DNA of 64,000 nt from an alpha proteobacterium U9-1i (GCA_000974665.1 BBSY01000001.1:1-64000), one strand, 5' to 3'; numbered from the stretch's first letter, positions 18,481 to 26,953 are shown. The notes: a model not told the origin generated them from the sequence alone. Translations and numbers: made by a program.

Positions 18481-18908
18481 CGCCCGCGTTTCGCCTTCGC
18501 GGGCTTGCGGGCGGGAGCGAGCTTCACCCGCGCTTTCACCAGCACGTCCTCACCCTTGACGACGCCAGGCGCCAGCACCCTCACGCGCGCGGCGGCGCGA
18601 ACGGCGCCGTCGATCTCATGCTTACGGCGATCGAACTTCTCGATGGCGCCCACTTCGCCGAACCGCTGAGCGCCCCGTTTGCGCGCCACGGTCTCAAGCG
18701 ATTGGGACAAGAGCGCAAATCCGTCCTGCGCTTTGCGCAACGCAGCCGCACTTTTCGTGCGTGACAATTTGCTGAGCGCCAGTTCAACCACCACCACCTC
18801 AGCCAAAGCCGCCGCTAGGGCGCGGTCCGCCTCGGCCCAGCCAGCTTCACCCAACGCGCCAATAAGATCATAGCCGGCGGCCTTCTGGCGCGCCTTCCGC
18901 TGTGTCAT
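18477..18908 (-). CDS. GrpE-like putative nucleotide exchange factor
   Basis: 143 residues, starting MTQRKARQKAAGYD at 18908. The first two thirds are helical, Ala/Leu-rich and possibly coiled coil. The end (FGEVGAIEKFDRRKHEIDGA and a later VLVKARVKLA) follows the GrpE head pattern, where a phrase like FDPNLHEA is followed by a beta domain ending near RPAMVKVA. The assignment to GrpE rests on this weak pattern plus the four-base overlap with an Hsp70-like ATPase gene. It is shorter than normal GrpE (about 180-200) and Lys/Arg-rich at its tail. It would act in the cytoplasm to exchange nucleotide on its partner. Confidence 0.6.
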   Translation of the reverse strand: MTQRKARQKAAGYDLIGALGEAGWAEADRALAAALAEVVVVELALSKLSRTKSAAALRKAQDGFALLSQSLETVARKRGAQRFGEVGAIEKFDRRKHEIDGAVRAAARVRVLAPGVVKGEDVLVKARVKLAPARKPAKAKRGR

Positions 18909-18961
18909 GCGTCCGCCCTCGTCGCGGGCACATTGGCGCCCGCGCTTGCTCCGAAGCAAGC

Positions 18962-20173
18962 TTAGAGGCGGATCTTCACGCCCACGGTGAAGCGGTTGAC
19001 TTCGAAATCGCGGTCGCGGTCGAGGCCATCGGAACTGTTGTCGAAGCGGTCGTAGCGCGTTTCCAGCGCTACGCGGCGGTTCAACAAGTACTCCACGCCG
19101 ATATCGGCGTAGGTCGCTTCATCCTCACGATCGGTCGGCGCTTCGTATTCGCGCTGAATACGGCCGATTCCACCGGAAAGAATGATGTTGCGGCGCAGCT
19201 CGTGATCGACACGAACGCCCATATCCGAGGCGATATAGGTTGCGGCGCCCGAAGCGCCGGTTTCCTCAACGTCACGACGGCCGCGCAGCGTCACTGTCGT
19301 GATCGGCGTCGCGAACCATTGAACATTGCCGGCGAAGGCCACGCCATCGACCTTGTCGTTGAGGTATTCGCGCTCGAATTGCCCCACCGTCACCTCGCCC
19401 GAGAGCAGGCCGGTCAGGTTCATGCGCACGCCGGCGGCGATGGTGCGGCCATCGGAATTGAGCGCGGGGGCGCTATCATACTCACGCTCGTCGAAGCGGA
19501 CATCGCCGAGCACTTGCAGGCGCGGACTCACCGCGACGGCGACACGGCCACCGACGTAATTCTCCGTGCGATCACGGAAACTCTGGCCGAGGCCGTCATA
19601 ATCGGTGTCATTCGTGCCGATGACGCCCGAGAGGCGGAACCGATTGATGGTGTGCTCGGCGCCGATCTGCGCTTCGCGGCGCTGATATTCGACCGGTTCG
19701 GCCAAACCGCCAGCGTCCGGCGCGGTGCGCGGCTCGGTTTCGTTGGCGAGGCGCAAGCTGGCCGACACATTGCTGTCGCGGCCCACATCGAGACGACCGT
19801 AGGTGCCGATGTAGCTGGACTCGGTGTTTTCAGAGTCGAAATCCTGGAAGCGATTGAAATTCGCGCCAGCCGAAAACGACAGCGCGTGGCGCGACCAATT
19901 GGAGTCGAGGCTGCCATACGGATTAACGCTGAATTCCATATCGTCTTGTTCGTTTGTTTCGGTAGCGAACACATTGTCATTTGTGCCCGCGAACAGGTTC
20001 ACGCCCGCCTGCAAAGTGAAGCCGCCGATGCGACGGCCAAGCGGGTCGTAGTCGGGCCGCGGCCGATCCTGAACGCCCTGGTTCGCCTGCGCTTCCTGGG
20101 CTACCGCATGAACCGGAGCAAACGCCACCAAAACGGCAGCCAAAGTCGACACTGATGCTGAACGAATGCCCAC
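18962..20173 (-). CDS. outer-membrane beta-barrel protein of exopolysaccharide locus (BBP2_2-like)
   Basis: 403 residues from a GTG at 20173, which follows GGGGAG at ideal distance and gives a clean signal peptide (cleavage near VHAVAQ-E); an ATG at 20230 would add 19 polar residues. The mature part has the pattern GGFTLQAGVNLFAGTNDNVFAT and then many alternating amphipathic strands with Asp/Asn/Glu turns up to VNRFTVGVKIRL. This resembles the BBP2_2 family of barrels found beside polysaccharide export genes. It is a candidate outer-membrane pore for polymer leaving the short OPX protein encoded at 9349. Confidence 0.82.
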   Translation of the reverse strand: MGIRSASVSTLAAVLVAFAPVHAVAQEAQANQGVQDRPRPDYDPLGRRIGGFTLQAGVNLFAGTNDNVFATETNEQDDMEFSVNPYGSLDSNWSRHALSFSAGANFNRFQDFDSENTESSYIGTYGRLDVGRDSNVSASLRLANETEPRTAPDAGGLAEPVEYQRREAQIGAEHTINRFRLSGVIGTNDTDYDGLGQSFRDRTENYVGGRVAVAVSPRLQVLGDVRFDEREYDSAPALNSDGRTIAAGVRMNLTGLLSGEVTVGQFEREYLNDKVDGVAFAGNVQWFATPITTVTLRGRRDVEETGASGAATYIASDMGVRVDHELRRNIILSGGIGRIQREYEAPTDREDEATYADIGVEYLLNRRVALETRYDRFDNSSDGLDRDRDFEVNRFTVGVKIRL

Positions 20174-20723
20174 GTCAGGCTCCCCACTAGCCGCTTCGGG
20201 GGCGGCAAACCTGTCAAACGATTGCGGCATCGATCCCTCGCTTCCGGTTGCAGTGCAATGCGATGCGCGCGCGGGGGGATAGGCAGGACTCGTTACGCCC
20301 TAAGCGTTCAATTAAAACGCCAATCCCGTTCTACGCGGCAGGCCACAATTGCGCGAACGCCCACAAGCCTGCGCGTGAAACGATGAACCAAATGATACTG
20401 CAATAAAGGATAACGCCGCTGGCCACGATCCAGGGCGGAATCTTCGACTTTTCCCGCAGATACTCTGTGGTTACCGCAGGCGGATACCGCCTCGGTTCTG
20501 CATGGACTTGGGGGCGGCGGAGAGCACCCAAACGTGTGCCTTTCGTTCGACTCGCCCCGTGGCGAGAGCACCTGAAACGACTCTATCTCCAGGGCCGGCC
20601 CTGGCAAGCTTCACTAACAATCCAATTCCACAACCGCGCGAGATAGGTTGCGCCGCACAATTCTTGCATGCGATTGTTTCCGAGCCGCTAAGCGAGGGTT
20701 AGCGGCCGGGGATTTTGGTTAAA
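20174..20723. other. 550-base region between barrel gene and sugar transferase gene
   Basis: Apart from the possible 66-codon membrane ORF at 20331-20531 I see no gene. The region should contain the divergent promoters of the barrel gene (minus) and the sugar transferase (plus). I find no convincing sigma-70 hexamer pair and no terminator hairpin. The stretch 20532-20723 is less GC-rich than its surroundings. Confidence 0.4.
20331..20531 (-). CDS. possible small single-pass membrane protein
   Basis: 66 residues if read from a TTG at 20531; there is no ATG in the frame. After a basic, Pro-rich start comes EYLREKSKIPPWIVASGVIL and a strongly hydrophobic, aromatic-rich helix to the end (WFIVSRAGLWAFAQLWPAA). 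The clean membrane segment preceded by basic residues supports a real protein, while the weak start and lack of a ribosome site argue for caution. Function unknown; its place between barrel and sugar transferase genes would suit an envelope role. Confidence 0.35.
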   Translation of the reverse strand: MGALRRPQVHAEPRRYPPAVTTEYLREKSKIPPWIVASGVILYCSIIWFIVSRAGLWAFAQLWPAA

Positions 20724-21482
20724 ATGACCAATAGGACTATCGAGGCAGGCGCTGAGGTTCGCGTCCTGTTTCGCGGTCGGCAGAATGCAGCGGCTGGACG
20801 GTATCGTCTTTACCCTTCGCGTTCGCCACACCGTGTGACAGACCGGCGGCTCATCCGCAAAGCGCGTCTCGCCAACGGCCGCGCGAAACGCTTCTTTGAC
20901 GTAGTGCTGGCGTCGCTGCTGCTCGCATTTCTGATGCCGGCGCTGCTGACGATTGCTGCGGCCATCAAGCTCACCGATCCAGGCCCCATCTTTTATCGCC
21001 ACAAGCGTCTCGGTCGCCGCGGCAAGCGTTTTGGCTGCATCAAATTCCGCACCATGGCGGTCGATTCCGAAGCGCGTCTTCGGCATCTGCTCGAAACCGA
21101 TCCAAACGCTGCGGCCGAATGGCTGGAGTCGCAGAAGCTGCGCAACGATCCGCGCGTCACGCGCATCGGCGCATTCTTGCGCAAGACCAGCCTCGACGAG
21201 CTGCCGCAGCTTTGGAACGTCATCAAAGGCGAGATGAGCATGATCGGCCCGCGTCCGATCACCCGCGACGAACTCGCGCGCTACGGCCGCGACCGTCGTT
21301 TCTACCTTCTGGTCCGCCCAGGTATCTCGGGCCTCTGGCAGGTTAGCGGCCGCTCAAGCGTCAGCTACGATCGCCGCGTTCAGTACGACCGCGAGTACCT
21401 CGAAGAATGGTCGTGGTTCCAGGAGTTGCGTATCGCCGCGCTTACGCTTCCAGCGGTGATGTTTGCGCGCGACGCCTGCTGA
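20724..21482 (+). CDS. initiating phosphoglycosyl transferase (ExoY/WcaJ-type sugar transferase)
   Basis: 252 residues. The membrane re-entrant helix (AKRFFDVVLASLLLAFLMPA) is followed by the monotopic transferase core: GPIFYRHKRLGRRGKRF, IKFRTM, SLDELPQLWNVIKGEMSMIGP with catalytic Asp158-Glu159, GPRP, and RPGISGLWQVSGRSS. All active-site motifs are intact. It should move a sugar-1-phosphate from a nucleotide donor to undecaprenyl phosphate, the first step of repeat-unit assembly. The start is ATG at 20724; TTG at 20715 is possible. It is the only catalytically complete initiating enzyme in the window. Confidence 0.9.
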   Translation: MTNRTIEAGAEVRVLFRGRQNAAAGRYRLYPSRSPHRVTDRRLIRKARLANGRAKRFFDVVLASLLLAFLMPALLTIAAAIKLTDPGPIFYRHKRLGRRGKRFGCIKFRTMAVDSEARLRHLLETDPNAAAEWLESQKLRNDPRVTRIGAFLRKTSLDELPQLWNVIKGEMSMIGPRPITRDELARYGRDRRFYLLVRPGISGLWQVSGRSSVSYDRRVQYDREYLEEWSWFQELRIAALTLPAVMFARDAC

Positions 21483-21484
21483 TT

Positions 21485-21952
21485 TCAGCTTGGTTGACTA
21501 TAGGCTTTTTCGCCGGGACGCGGTTCGCGCTTCTCGATCGGCTTGAACACGCCTGTTCCGGTCATAAGCGTGCGCTCGCCTGACCAAACACGCCCGCGCA
21601 CCAAAAACAGCCCGTTTTCGCGCGACATGACTTCGCCCCGCCCCTCAACCCAATCGCCGGTTTTGGCGCTCGACAGGAAATCGCACGTCAAGCGGATGGT
21701 CACCCAATAGGACGACGTTTCGATTGAGACGATCTGGCCCCAAGCCATGTCCGCGAGCGTCATCAACATCCCACCGTGGGCGTTGCGCATGCCGTTGGTG
21801 TGCTGATCCTCGACACGAAACGCCATAGTCGAACCGGTTTCGTCGAGCTTGCGATAGAGCGGACCGATTTGACGGGTGAAGCCCCGGCGCCAATCCAGAA
21901 GGCGATAACCTTCTGGAATTTCCATCTCGGGTGCGGCGACGTCATCGGACAT
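21485..21952 (-). CDS. PaaI-family hotdog thioesterase
   Basis: 155 residues with the hotdog motif [20 protein letters not shown], containing the conserved HGG(A/M)xxxLxD pattern, and a beta-rich C-terminal half ([20 protein letters not shown]). Members hydrolyse acyl-CoA thioesters, often aromatic or medium chain, as tetramers in the cytoplasm. The gene is convergent with the sugar transferase gene, two bases apart, and follows a terminator at 21969-22000, so it is probably a separate transcript. Confidence 0.8.
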   Translation of the reverse strand: MSDDVAAPEMEIPEGYRLLDWRRGFTRQIGPLYRKLDETGSTMAFRVEDQHTNGMRNAHGGMLMTLADMAWGQIVSIETSSYWVTIRLTCDFLSSAKTGDWVEGRGEVMSRENGLFLVRGRVWSGERTLMTGTGVFKPIEKREPRPGEKAYSQPS

Positions 21953-21968
21953 TCAACCATCCAAATGC

Positions 21969-22000
21969 AAAGAGGGCGCAGTCTAGTGACCGCGCCCTCT
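21969..22000 (-). terminator. hairpin terminator for the 22026-22361 gene
   Basis: AGAGGGCGC and GCGCCCTCT form a 9-bp inverted repeat with a 12-base loop. On the minus strand the stem is followed by TTTGCATTT. It sits 26 bases after the minus-strand gene ending at 22026. Confidence 0.7.
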
Positions 22001-22025
22001 CCCGCCAATAACGTGAGCCGACCTC

Positions 22026-22361
22026 TTACTCGACGTCGAGGTCGTCCCCGTCATAATCGTCAACGTAAACTTCGTTCGCCGGCGCCGGCTTCTTGGCGTG
22101 CACGATGCTGCGCGGCATGCCGTTGACCATGTCACTGCGCACTTCGTAGCGCGCCGCGCGGATCGCAGGATGGAAGCCCACGTTCTCGAGCGAGACCATC
22201 ACGGCGTGGCCGCGATCGCGCCAATAGGCTTCGATCTTGTCCTTCAACGCCTGGGCGCCTTCGCGGGTGCAAAAATCTACCAGCGAACCCGGCGCGCGCA
22301 CGGGCGCGAAAGCGGAAAATTCTTCGTCGTCAAACGGCTTCATTGCTAAGCTCAGGCTCAT
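22026..22361 (-). CDS. hypothetical small protein with acidic tail
   Basis: 111 residues from the ATG at 22361, which has AAGGGG about ten bases upstream. The middle (GSLVDFCTREGAQALKDKIEAYW then RGHAVMVSLENVGFHP) looks like a small alpha/beta fold. The C-terminus is highly acidic (VYVDDYDGDDLDVE). I do not recognise a family. It has its own terminator and is divergent from the receiver-domain gene, so it is probably monocistronic. Cytoplasmic by lack of signal or membrane segments. Confidence 0.65.
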   Translation of the reverse strand: MSLSLAMKPFDDEEFSAFAPVRAPGSLVDFCTREGAQALKDKIEAYWRDRGHAVMVSLENVGFHPAIRAARYEVRSDMVNGMPRSIVHAKKPAPANEVYVDDYDGDDLDVE

Positions 22362-22524
22362 GTCCGCAACCCCTTGGATTGCGCGCATGATGCCAAAATC
22401 CCGCACTGCAAAAAATTGCACAGAAGTCGTGGTTGAAGACCTAGCCGCTCACGGGAAGGACCTAAGACCAGACCTATGCCCTACGGCCTAGAGCGCACCG
22501 CCCCCTCCCGAAAGCGCCAGCGAA

Positions 22525-22911
22525 ATGGTCATCTTAGCGCTCATGAATGCGCCGAAGCCTTTGGTCGTCATCTTTGAAGACGACGACGCCTCCGCCGATG
22601 GGCTGATGCTTATCCTGCGCGATTGGGGCGCGGAGGTCCTGCGCGCCGAGGCCGTGGACCCGATTGCTGATATGCTGGGCCGGCGCATTGGTGAAATTGC
22701 CTGCATCATCACCGACTTCAATCTCGGAGATGGCCCAGACGGGGTAACGCTGACGCAGCGGCTTAAAGAACACGCGCCAACTGCACGCGTGCTGGTGCTT
22801 TCGGGTTCGTTCCACGGGCGGGCCGCATTGTCAGCGGCAGCCTCCGGCTACGAAATCATGCAAAAGCCAGCCACCGCGGCGGCGATCATCGATTGGCTTG
22901 AACGCCGCTGA
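22525..22911 (+). CDS. stand-alone response regulator receiver domain
   Basis: 128 residues (122 if the ATG at 22543 is used). A single CheY-like receiver: acidic triplet FEDDDAS near the start, phosphoacceptor Asp in IITDFNLGDGPDG, switch Ser in VLSGSFHG and Lys in MQKPAT. There is no output domain. The hybrid kinase begins 15 bases later, so the pair is probably co-transcribed. It could accept phosphate from that kinase or serve as a phosphate sink in the relay. Confidence 0.82.
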   Translation: MVILALMNAPKPLVVIFEDDDASADGLMLILRDWGAEVLRAEAVDPIADMLGRRIGEIACIITDFNLGDGPDGVTLTQRLKEHAPTARVLVLSGSFHGRAALSAAASGYEIMQKPATAAAIIDWLERR

Positions 22912-22925
22912 CCAAGAACACGCTT

Positions 22926-24740
22926 GTGCGGCGCAGCGACGCCACGCATGAGACCGGAATGCCGCGAGTGCCGTCCATTGATAGCGCACGTTTAGTCGCG
23001 CGCATCCCGCGAGCCGACTTGATCTTGTCCGGCGCGATTGCGCTTGTGTGCGTGCTTGTCATCGTCATGGTCGTGTTGTTGACGTCGGGCTCCCGCGCTG
23101 TGGACGCCTCGCGCGACGCTGCCGCCAACAGCCGCATTGTCCGTGCGATATTGATCGATCTGCGCGAAGCGCAATTCGCGGCGCAATCGGTGCAGCTCGT
23201 CTACCTGCTTGATCGCCGCCGGGACCGGCTTCCGCAGTTCGCGTACGCCAAGGATCAAGCTGAAGACAGCCTCGCCAGCCTGGGCCGCGTCACCGAAGGC
23301 TATCCCGAACTCGCCGCTCTCGGCGCGCAAGTCACCAGCTTGGTGCAAGAAGATTTCGCGCTGATGGAAGCGGCGCTGCGCACCGGCCGCCGAAGCGAGA
23401 CCCGCGATACCGACACCGACCCGCGCATCCGGCTTGGCGCCGTGCTACCCCGCCTCCACGCCGCGCTCAACGCACGCATCGATGTGGCGCGCGCCGCGGA
23501 GCAGCGGGCCCAACGCAGCGTCGAGATCCTCGCACTGGCGCTGGCGGCGCTTTCGCTCATCGCCGCAGGTTTGTCGATATTCGCCTTGCGGCGCGAACGT
23601 GATCAATGGCGGCTGGCGCAGGACGCCGCAGAAAGCGCGCGGGCGAGCGCCACGGCGTCCGACCTTGCGAAAACGCGCTTCCTCGCCGCCGCCAGCCACG
23701 ACATGCGCCAGCCCTTGCATGCACTGACGCTCTATCTCAACGCCATCGGTCGACGCGTGCAAACCGACGAAGCGCGCGACATCGTCGCCAAGGCCGAACG
23801 CGCCGCGCACTCGCTTTCGGGCATGTTCTCCACGCTGCTCGATCTTGCCCGCATTCAAGCGCAAGTCATCAAGCCCGAGATCGAAGTGTTTTCCTTGCAG
23901 GATTTGCTCGATCGCATCGTCACCGAAAACCCCGGCGCCGATCTGAGCGCGGAGCCCGCTCCGATCGAGGTTCGCTCCGACCGCGGCCTCCTCGAGCGCC
24001 TATTGCGCAACCTCGTGTCGAACGCGCTGAAGCACGGCGGCGGCAAGGCCCATATCAGCGTGACCACGCGCGACGCCTTCGCCGAGATAGCCGTGCGCGA
24101 CGAAGGCCCTGGCATCGCGGTGGACGACCAAGCACGCATCTTCGACGAGTTCGTGCGCCTCGACGGGCGCGCCAGCAGCGAAGGATTGGGGCTCGGTCTC
24201 TCCATCGTGCAACGCATCGCCGAATTGCTTGACCACAAAATCGGCGTGCGTTCCGCACCCGGCGAGGGCGCGACATTCACGGTACGCGTGCCCATCGCAC
24301 GCGGCGCGCGCAGCGCGGCGCAAAACCCGCGTACACTTCAGCCCGTCTCGCTACGGGGCGTACGTATCCTCGTCCTTGACGATGACCCCCAAGCGCTCGA
24401 AGCCATTTGCGGTGCGCTGACAGACCTTGAGGCGATCGTGCGCGCGTGCGCCACCGAAGCCGAGGTAATGAGCGCGCTTGACGAAGCCTTCGCGCCAAAT
24501 CTTCTGGTGTTGGATTTGCGGATCGACGGCGCGCTGGTCGGCATCGACATCGCTAATCGCGCGTTGGCGCGGCTTGGCGGCATCGTTCGCGCGATCATCG
24601 TCACCGGCGACACAGGCGCCGACACGCTGGCGACGCTGCGTCAGTCCAACCATCGTTGGCTCATCAAGCCGGTTGACCCGCAACACCTCGCGCAGGCGGC
24701 CGCGGAACTCAGCGGCGCAGCCGAAGCGACGGGCCTATGA
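22926..24740 (+). CDS. hybrid sensor histidine kinase
   Basis: 604 residues from GTG 22926 (ATG at 22959 possible). It has two membrane segments (LILSGAIALVCVLVIVMVVL, and one near residues 200-220) flanking a helical periplasmic sensor of about 140 residues. HisKA follows with AAASHDMRQPLHALTLYLNA (phospho-His), then the ATPase domain with N box NLVSNALKHGG, DEGPGI and GLGLGLSIVQRIAELL. A C-terminal receiver has LVLDDDPQA, phosphoacceptor in LLVLDLRIDGAL and Lys in LIKPVD. The signal is unknown. A NarL-type regulator gene lies 41 bases away on the opposite strand and is the natural output. Confidence 0.88.
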   Translation: MRRSDATHETGMPRVPSIDSARLVARIPRADLILSGAIALVCVLVIVMVVLLTSGSRAVDASRDAAANSRIVRAILIDLREAQFAAQSVQLVYLLDRRRDRLPQFAYAKDQAEDSLASLGRVTEGYPELAALGAQVTSLVQEDFALMEAALRTGRRSETRDTDTDPRIRLGAVLPRLHAALNARIDVARAAEQRAQRSVEILALALAALSLIAAGLSIFALRRERDQWRLAQDAAESARASATASDLAKTRFLAAASHDMRQPLHALTLYLNAIGRRVQTDEARDIVAKAERAAHSLSGMFSTLLDLARIQAQVIKPEIEVFSLQDLLDRIVTENPGADLSAEPAPIEVRSDRGLLERLLRNLVSNALKHGGGKAHISVTTRDAFAEIAVRDEGPGIAVDDQARIFDEFVRLDGRASSEGLGLGLSIVQRIAELLDHKIGVRSAPGEGATFTVRVPIARGARSAAQNPRTLQPVSLRGVRILVLDDDPQALEAICGALTDLEAIVRACATEAEVMSALDEAFAPNLLVLDLRIDGALVGIDIANRALARLGGIVRAIIVTGDTGADTLATLRQSNHRWLIKPVDPQHLAQAAAELSGAAEATGL

Positions 24741-24781
24741 CCGCTCGGTCTTTCGGGTGACGCAAGCGCGGCGCTCGAAGG

Positions 24782-25411
24782 CTAATGTGATTTCAGCTTG
24801 GCGATTGCTTCGGCGCGCGTGCGCACGCCGAGTGCGCGGTAGATCGCCGCCAAATGGATCTTCACGGTGCCTTCGGCTATGTTGAGCGAGCGCGCGATTT
24901 CCTTGCTCGCGCGTCCCTTCACCAACTCCCCCAGCACGTCTTTCTGGCGGATCGTCAACCGGTCGGCCCCCTCCATTGGCGCGGCCGGCGTCACCGTCTG
25001 CCCTGGCTCGCGTTTGCCAATCGCCGGTGGCACGAAGATGCGCCCTTCCAGCACGCTGCGGATCGCCGCGGCGATCTCCGCTGACGGAAGCGATTTCGGA
25101 ATGTAGCCGTGGACGCCGGCAGCCAGGGCGCTGAAGATCTCCGGCCGCTCCTCCCACGCCGAGACGACTGCGACTTTAGCTTCGGGAAACCCGTCGCGCA
25201 GCGCCGCCAGCGCCTCCGCACCAGACATGCCGGGCATGCGTAGGTCGACCAGGATCAGATCGCCTGCGCCTTCGGTCATCAGTATTTCGAGAGCAGCGTC
25301 GAAGGTTTCGGCTTCACGAACAATGTCCGCGCCAAGTTCATCGACCAGCAATTGCTTGAGGCCGCTTCGAAACAGCTCGTGATCGTCCGCAATCAGCACG
25401 GACAACGCCAT
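24782..25411 (-). CDS. NarL/LuxR-family response regulator
   Basis: 209 residues. The receiver has ADDHELF, phosphoacceptor Asp in LILVDLRMPGMSG and Lys in YIPKSLPS. The C-terminal LuxR-type helix-turn-helix reads LTIRQKDVLGELVKGRASKE, then NIAEGTVKIHLAAIYRALGV. It is a DNA-binding regulator. It converges on the hybrid kinase and is the only DNA-binding output in this signalling cluster. It may share its mRNA with the M23 peptidase upstream, but a promoter-like pair at 25479-25507 could serve it alone. Confidence 0.88.
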   Translation of the reverse strand: MALSVLIADDHELFRSGLKQLLVDELGADIVREAETFDAALEILMTEGAGDLILVDLRMPGMSGAEALAALRDGFPEAKVAVVSAWEERPEIFSALAAGVHGYIPKSLPSAEIAAAIRSVLEGRIFVPPAIGKREPGQTVTPAAPMEGADRLTIRQKDVLGELVKGRASKEIARSLNIAEGTVKIHLAAIYRALGVRTRAEAIAKLKSH

Positions 25412-25478
25412 AGCGGACTCCTAGCCACGCCGATGGCAACGCCCCCGCCCCGCGCGGCGGTGTTGCAACCGTTTTCAG

Positions 25479-25507
25479 ATTATCGACAACTTGGAGTCGC
25501 TCAACAA
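25479..25507 (-). promoter_or_regulatory. candidate sigma-70 promoter of the NarL-type regulator
   Basis: On the minus strand TTGTTG and GATAAT are separated by 17 bases, close to the TTGACA/TATAAT pattern. The -10 element lies about 68 bases before the regulator's start at 25411. Visual match only. Confidence 0.4.
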
Positions 25508-25531
25508 AAATCGACCGGCATAAATTTGCGG

Positions 25532-26953
25532 TTAGGGCGCGCCGGCGATCGATCCGCCGGTGGCGCTGATCGGTGTGACTTCGCGCGCACGCACGTCACG
25601 CAGAGTATCGATGCGGCCACGCTCGATCTGGAAGAGTTCAAGATCACGGCCTTCGAGATTACGGCCATTTGCGACACGCAGGCTCATGGGGTTCATCTGC
25701 TGGCCCCGGCGCATCACTTCGTAGTGCAAGTGCGGGCCCGTCGACCGGCCGGTCGTCCCGACATAACCGATCACCTGCCCTTGCCGCACGCGCGTGCCGG
25801 CGCGCACACCGCGCGCGAAACGCGACATGTGGGCGTAGGCCGTCTCGTAACCATCGCCATGACGGATGCGGACATAATTGCCAAAAGAGCTGAAGGGCCC
25901 GGCACGCACAACGACGCCCTCGCCCGCCGCCAAGATCGGCGTGCCGGTCGGGGCGGCGAAATCGACGCCGCGGTGCATCCGCGAATAGCCGAGCACGGGG
26001 TGACGGCGCATGCCGAAGCGCGACGAAAGCCGCGCGCCGTTAATCGGCGTCTTCATCAGGAAGCGCCGCGCGCTCTTGCCGTCGGCGTCAAACCAATCCG
26101 GCGTGCTGGAGCCCGGCGCCATGAACGAATAGAAATTGCGCGCGCCCCGCCGCGTTTCCAGCGACACGAACAACAGATCGCCGGTACGGACTGTATTGCC
26201 CTCATCGTCATAGAAGCGTTCGAACACCAGTTCGAAATTGTCACCCGGTTGCACGTCGCGCTGAAAGTCGACGTCGTACGAGAACGCATCGGCCAAGGCC
26301 GCGACCTCACGGTCGGTGGCGCCAAGGTGCAGCGCCGTGCCGTAGAGGCTCGTTTCCACTGGCGCGGCAATGCGCGCGATTTCGAACGTCAGCGGCATCA
26401 ACACTTCGCGCGCGGCGAATTCTCCGTCGAGCGTGCGGTTCGCGGTGACGGAAGCGCCGGGCTCGGAGCGGAACGCGACAGCCGTCAGCCGCGCCTCGGT
26501 TGCGCCATCGCGGTCAAAAATCAGGTTGATTGGCTGGCCGGGGCGGATCCGCCGCGTGTCATACACTCCGGCGATCGACGCCAACGCATTGGTCACTTCG
26601 CCGGGCGTCACGCCATTGCGCGTCAGCAGGCCGGCGAATGTCTCGCCCCGCCCCACCGTGACGGCGCGGGTTTCATGCGAGAGGTAAACTTCTGTGAATG
26701 CCAGATGTTCGGCGCGCCGGGCCGCGGCTTCGTAGGCGGCTTGATCGGCGGCGTCAGCGGCAGGGGCGGCGCTGAACAGACCGGCGCTCCAAGCCCAGCC
26801 CGCGCCAAAGCACAGACAGGCCATGAGCACTCCGCCCGCGACCAATCCCTTCCAGGATTTTGGAACCCCACTCGGGCCCGCTTGAGAGAATTCTACTCCC
26901 AAATTCAATGCTCCAGCCCCGCGAGGGCCTATATCATCTCGAAACCAGATCAA
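25532..26953 (-). CDS. membrane-anchored M23 family metallopeptidase
   Basis: Up to 473 residues. One membrane segment (LVAGGVLMACLCFGAGWAW, about 36-54) anchors it, followed by a LysM/OapA-like region (VTVGRGETFAGLLTRNGVTP) and a long linker domain. The C-terminal lysostaphin-type M23 domain has HRGVDFAAPTGTP (zinc HxxxD) and HLHYEV (HxH). It should cleave peptidoglycan cross-links in the periplasm, like MepM. The start is uncertain: ATG 26953 lacks a good ribosome site, while TTG at 26902 has GGAG eight bases before it. It is divergent from ydbH. Confidence 0.88.
   Translation of the reverse strand: MIWFRDDIGPRGAGALNLGVEFSQAGPSGVPKSWKGLVAGGVLMACLCFGAGWAWSAGLFSAAPAADAADQAAYEAAARRAEHLAFTEVYLSHETRAVTVGRGETFAGLLTRNGVTPGEVTNALASIAGVYDTRRIRPGQPINLIFDRDGATEARLTAVAFRSEPGASVTANRTLDGEFAAREVLMPLTFEIARIAAPVETSLYGTALHLGATDREVAALADAFSYDVDFQRDVQPGDNFELVFERFYDDEGNTVRTGDLLFVSLETRRGARNFYSFMAPGSSTPDWFDADGKSARRFLMKTPINGARLSSRFGMRRHPVLGYSRMHRGVDFAAPTGTPILAAGEGVVVRAGPFSSFGNYVRIRHGDGYETAYAHMSRFARGVRAGTRVRQGQVIGYVGTTGRSTGPHLHYEVMRRGQQMNPMSLRVANGRNLEGRDLELFQIERGRIDTLRDVRAREVTPISATGGSIAGAP

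Noticed and set aside
18902-20155. 417-codon plus-strand frame opposite the beta-barrel gene
   Set aside because: The minus-strand frame has a signal peptide, a ribosome site and alternating barrel strands; the plus frame is a shadow.
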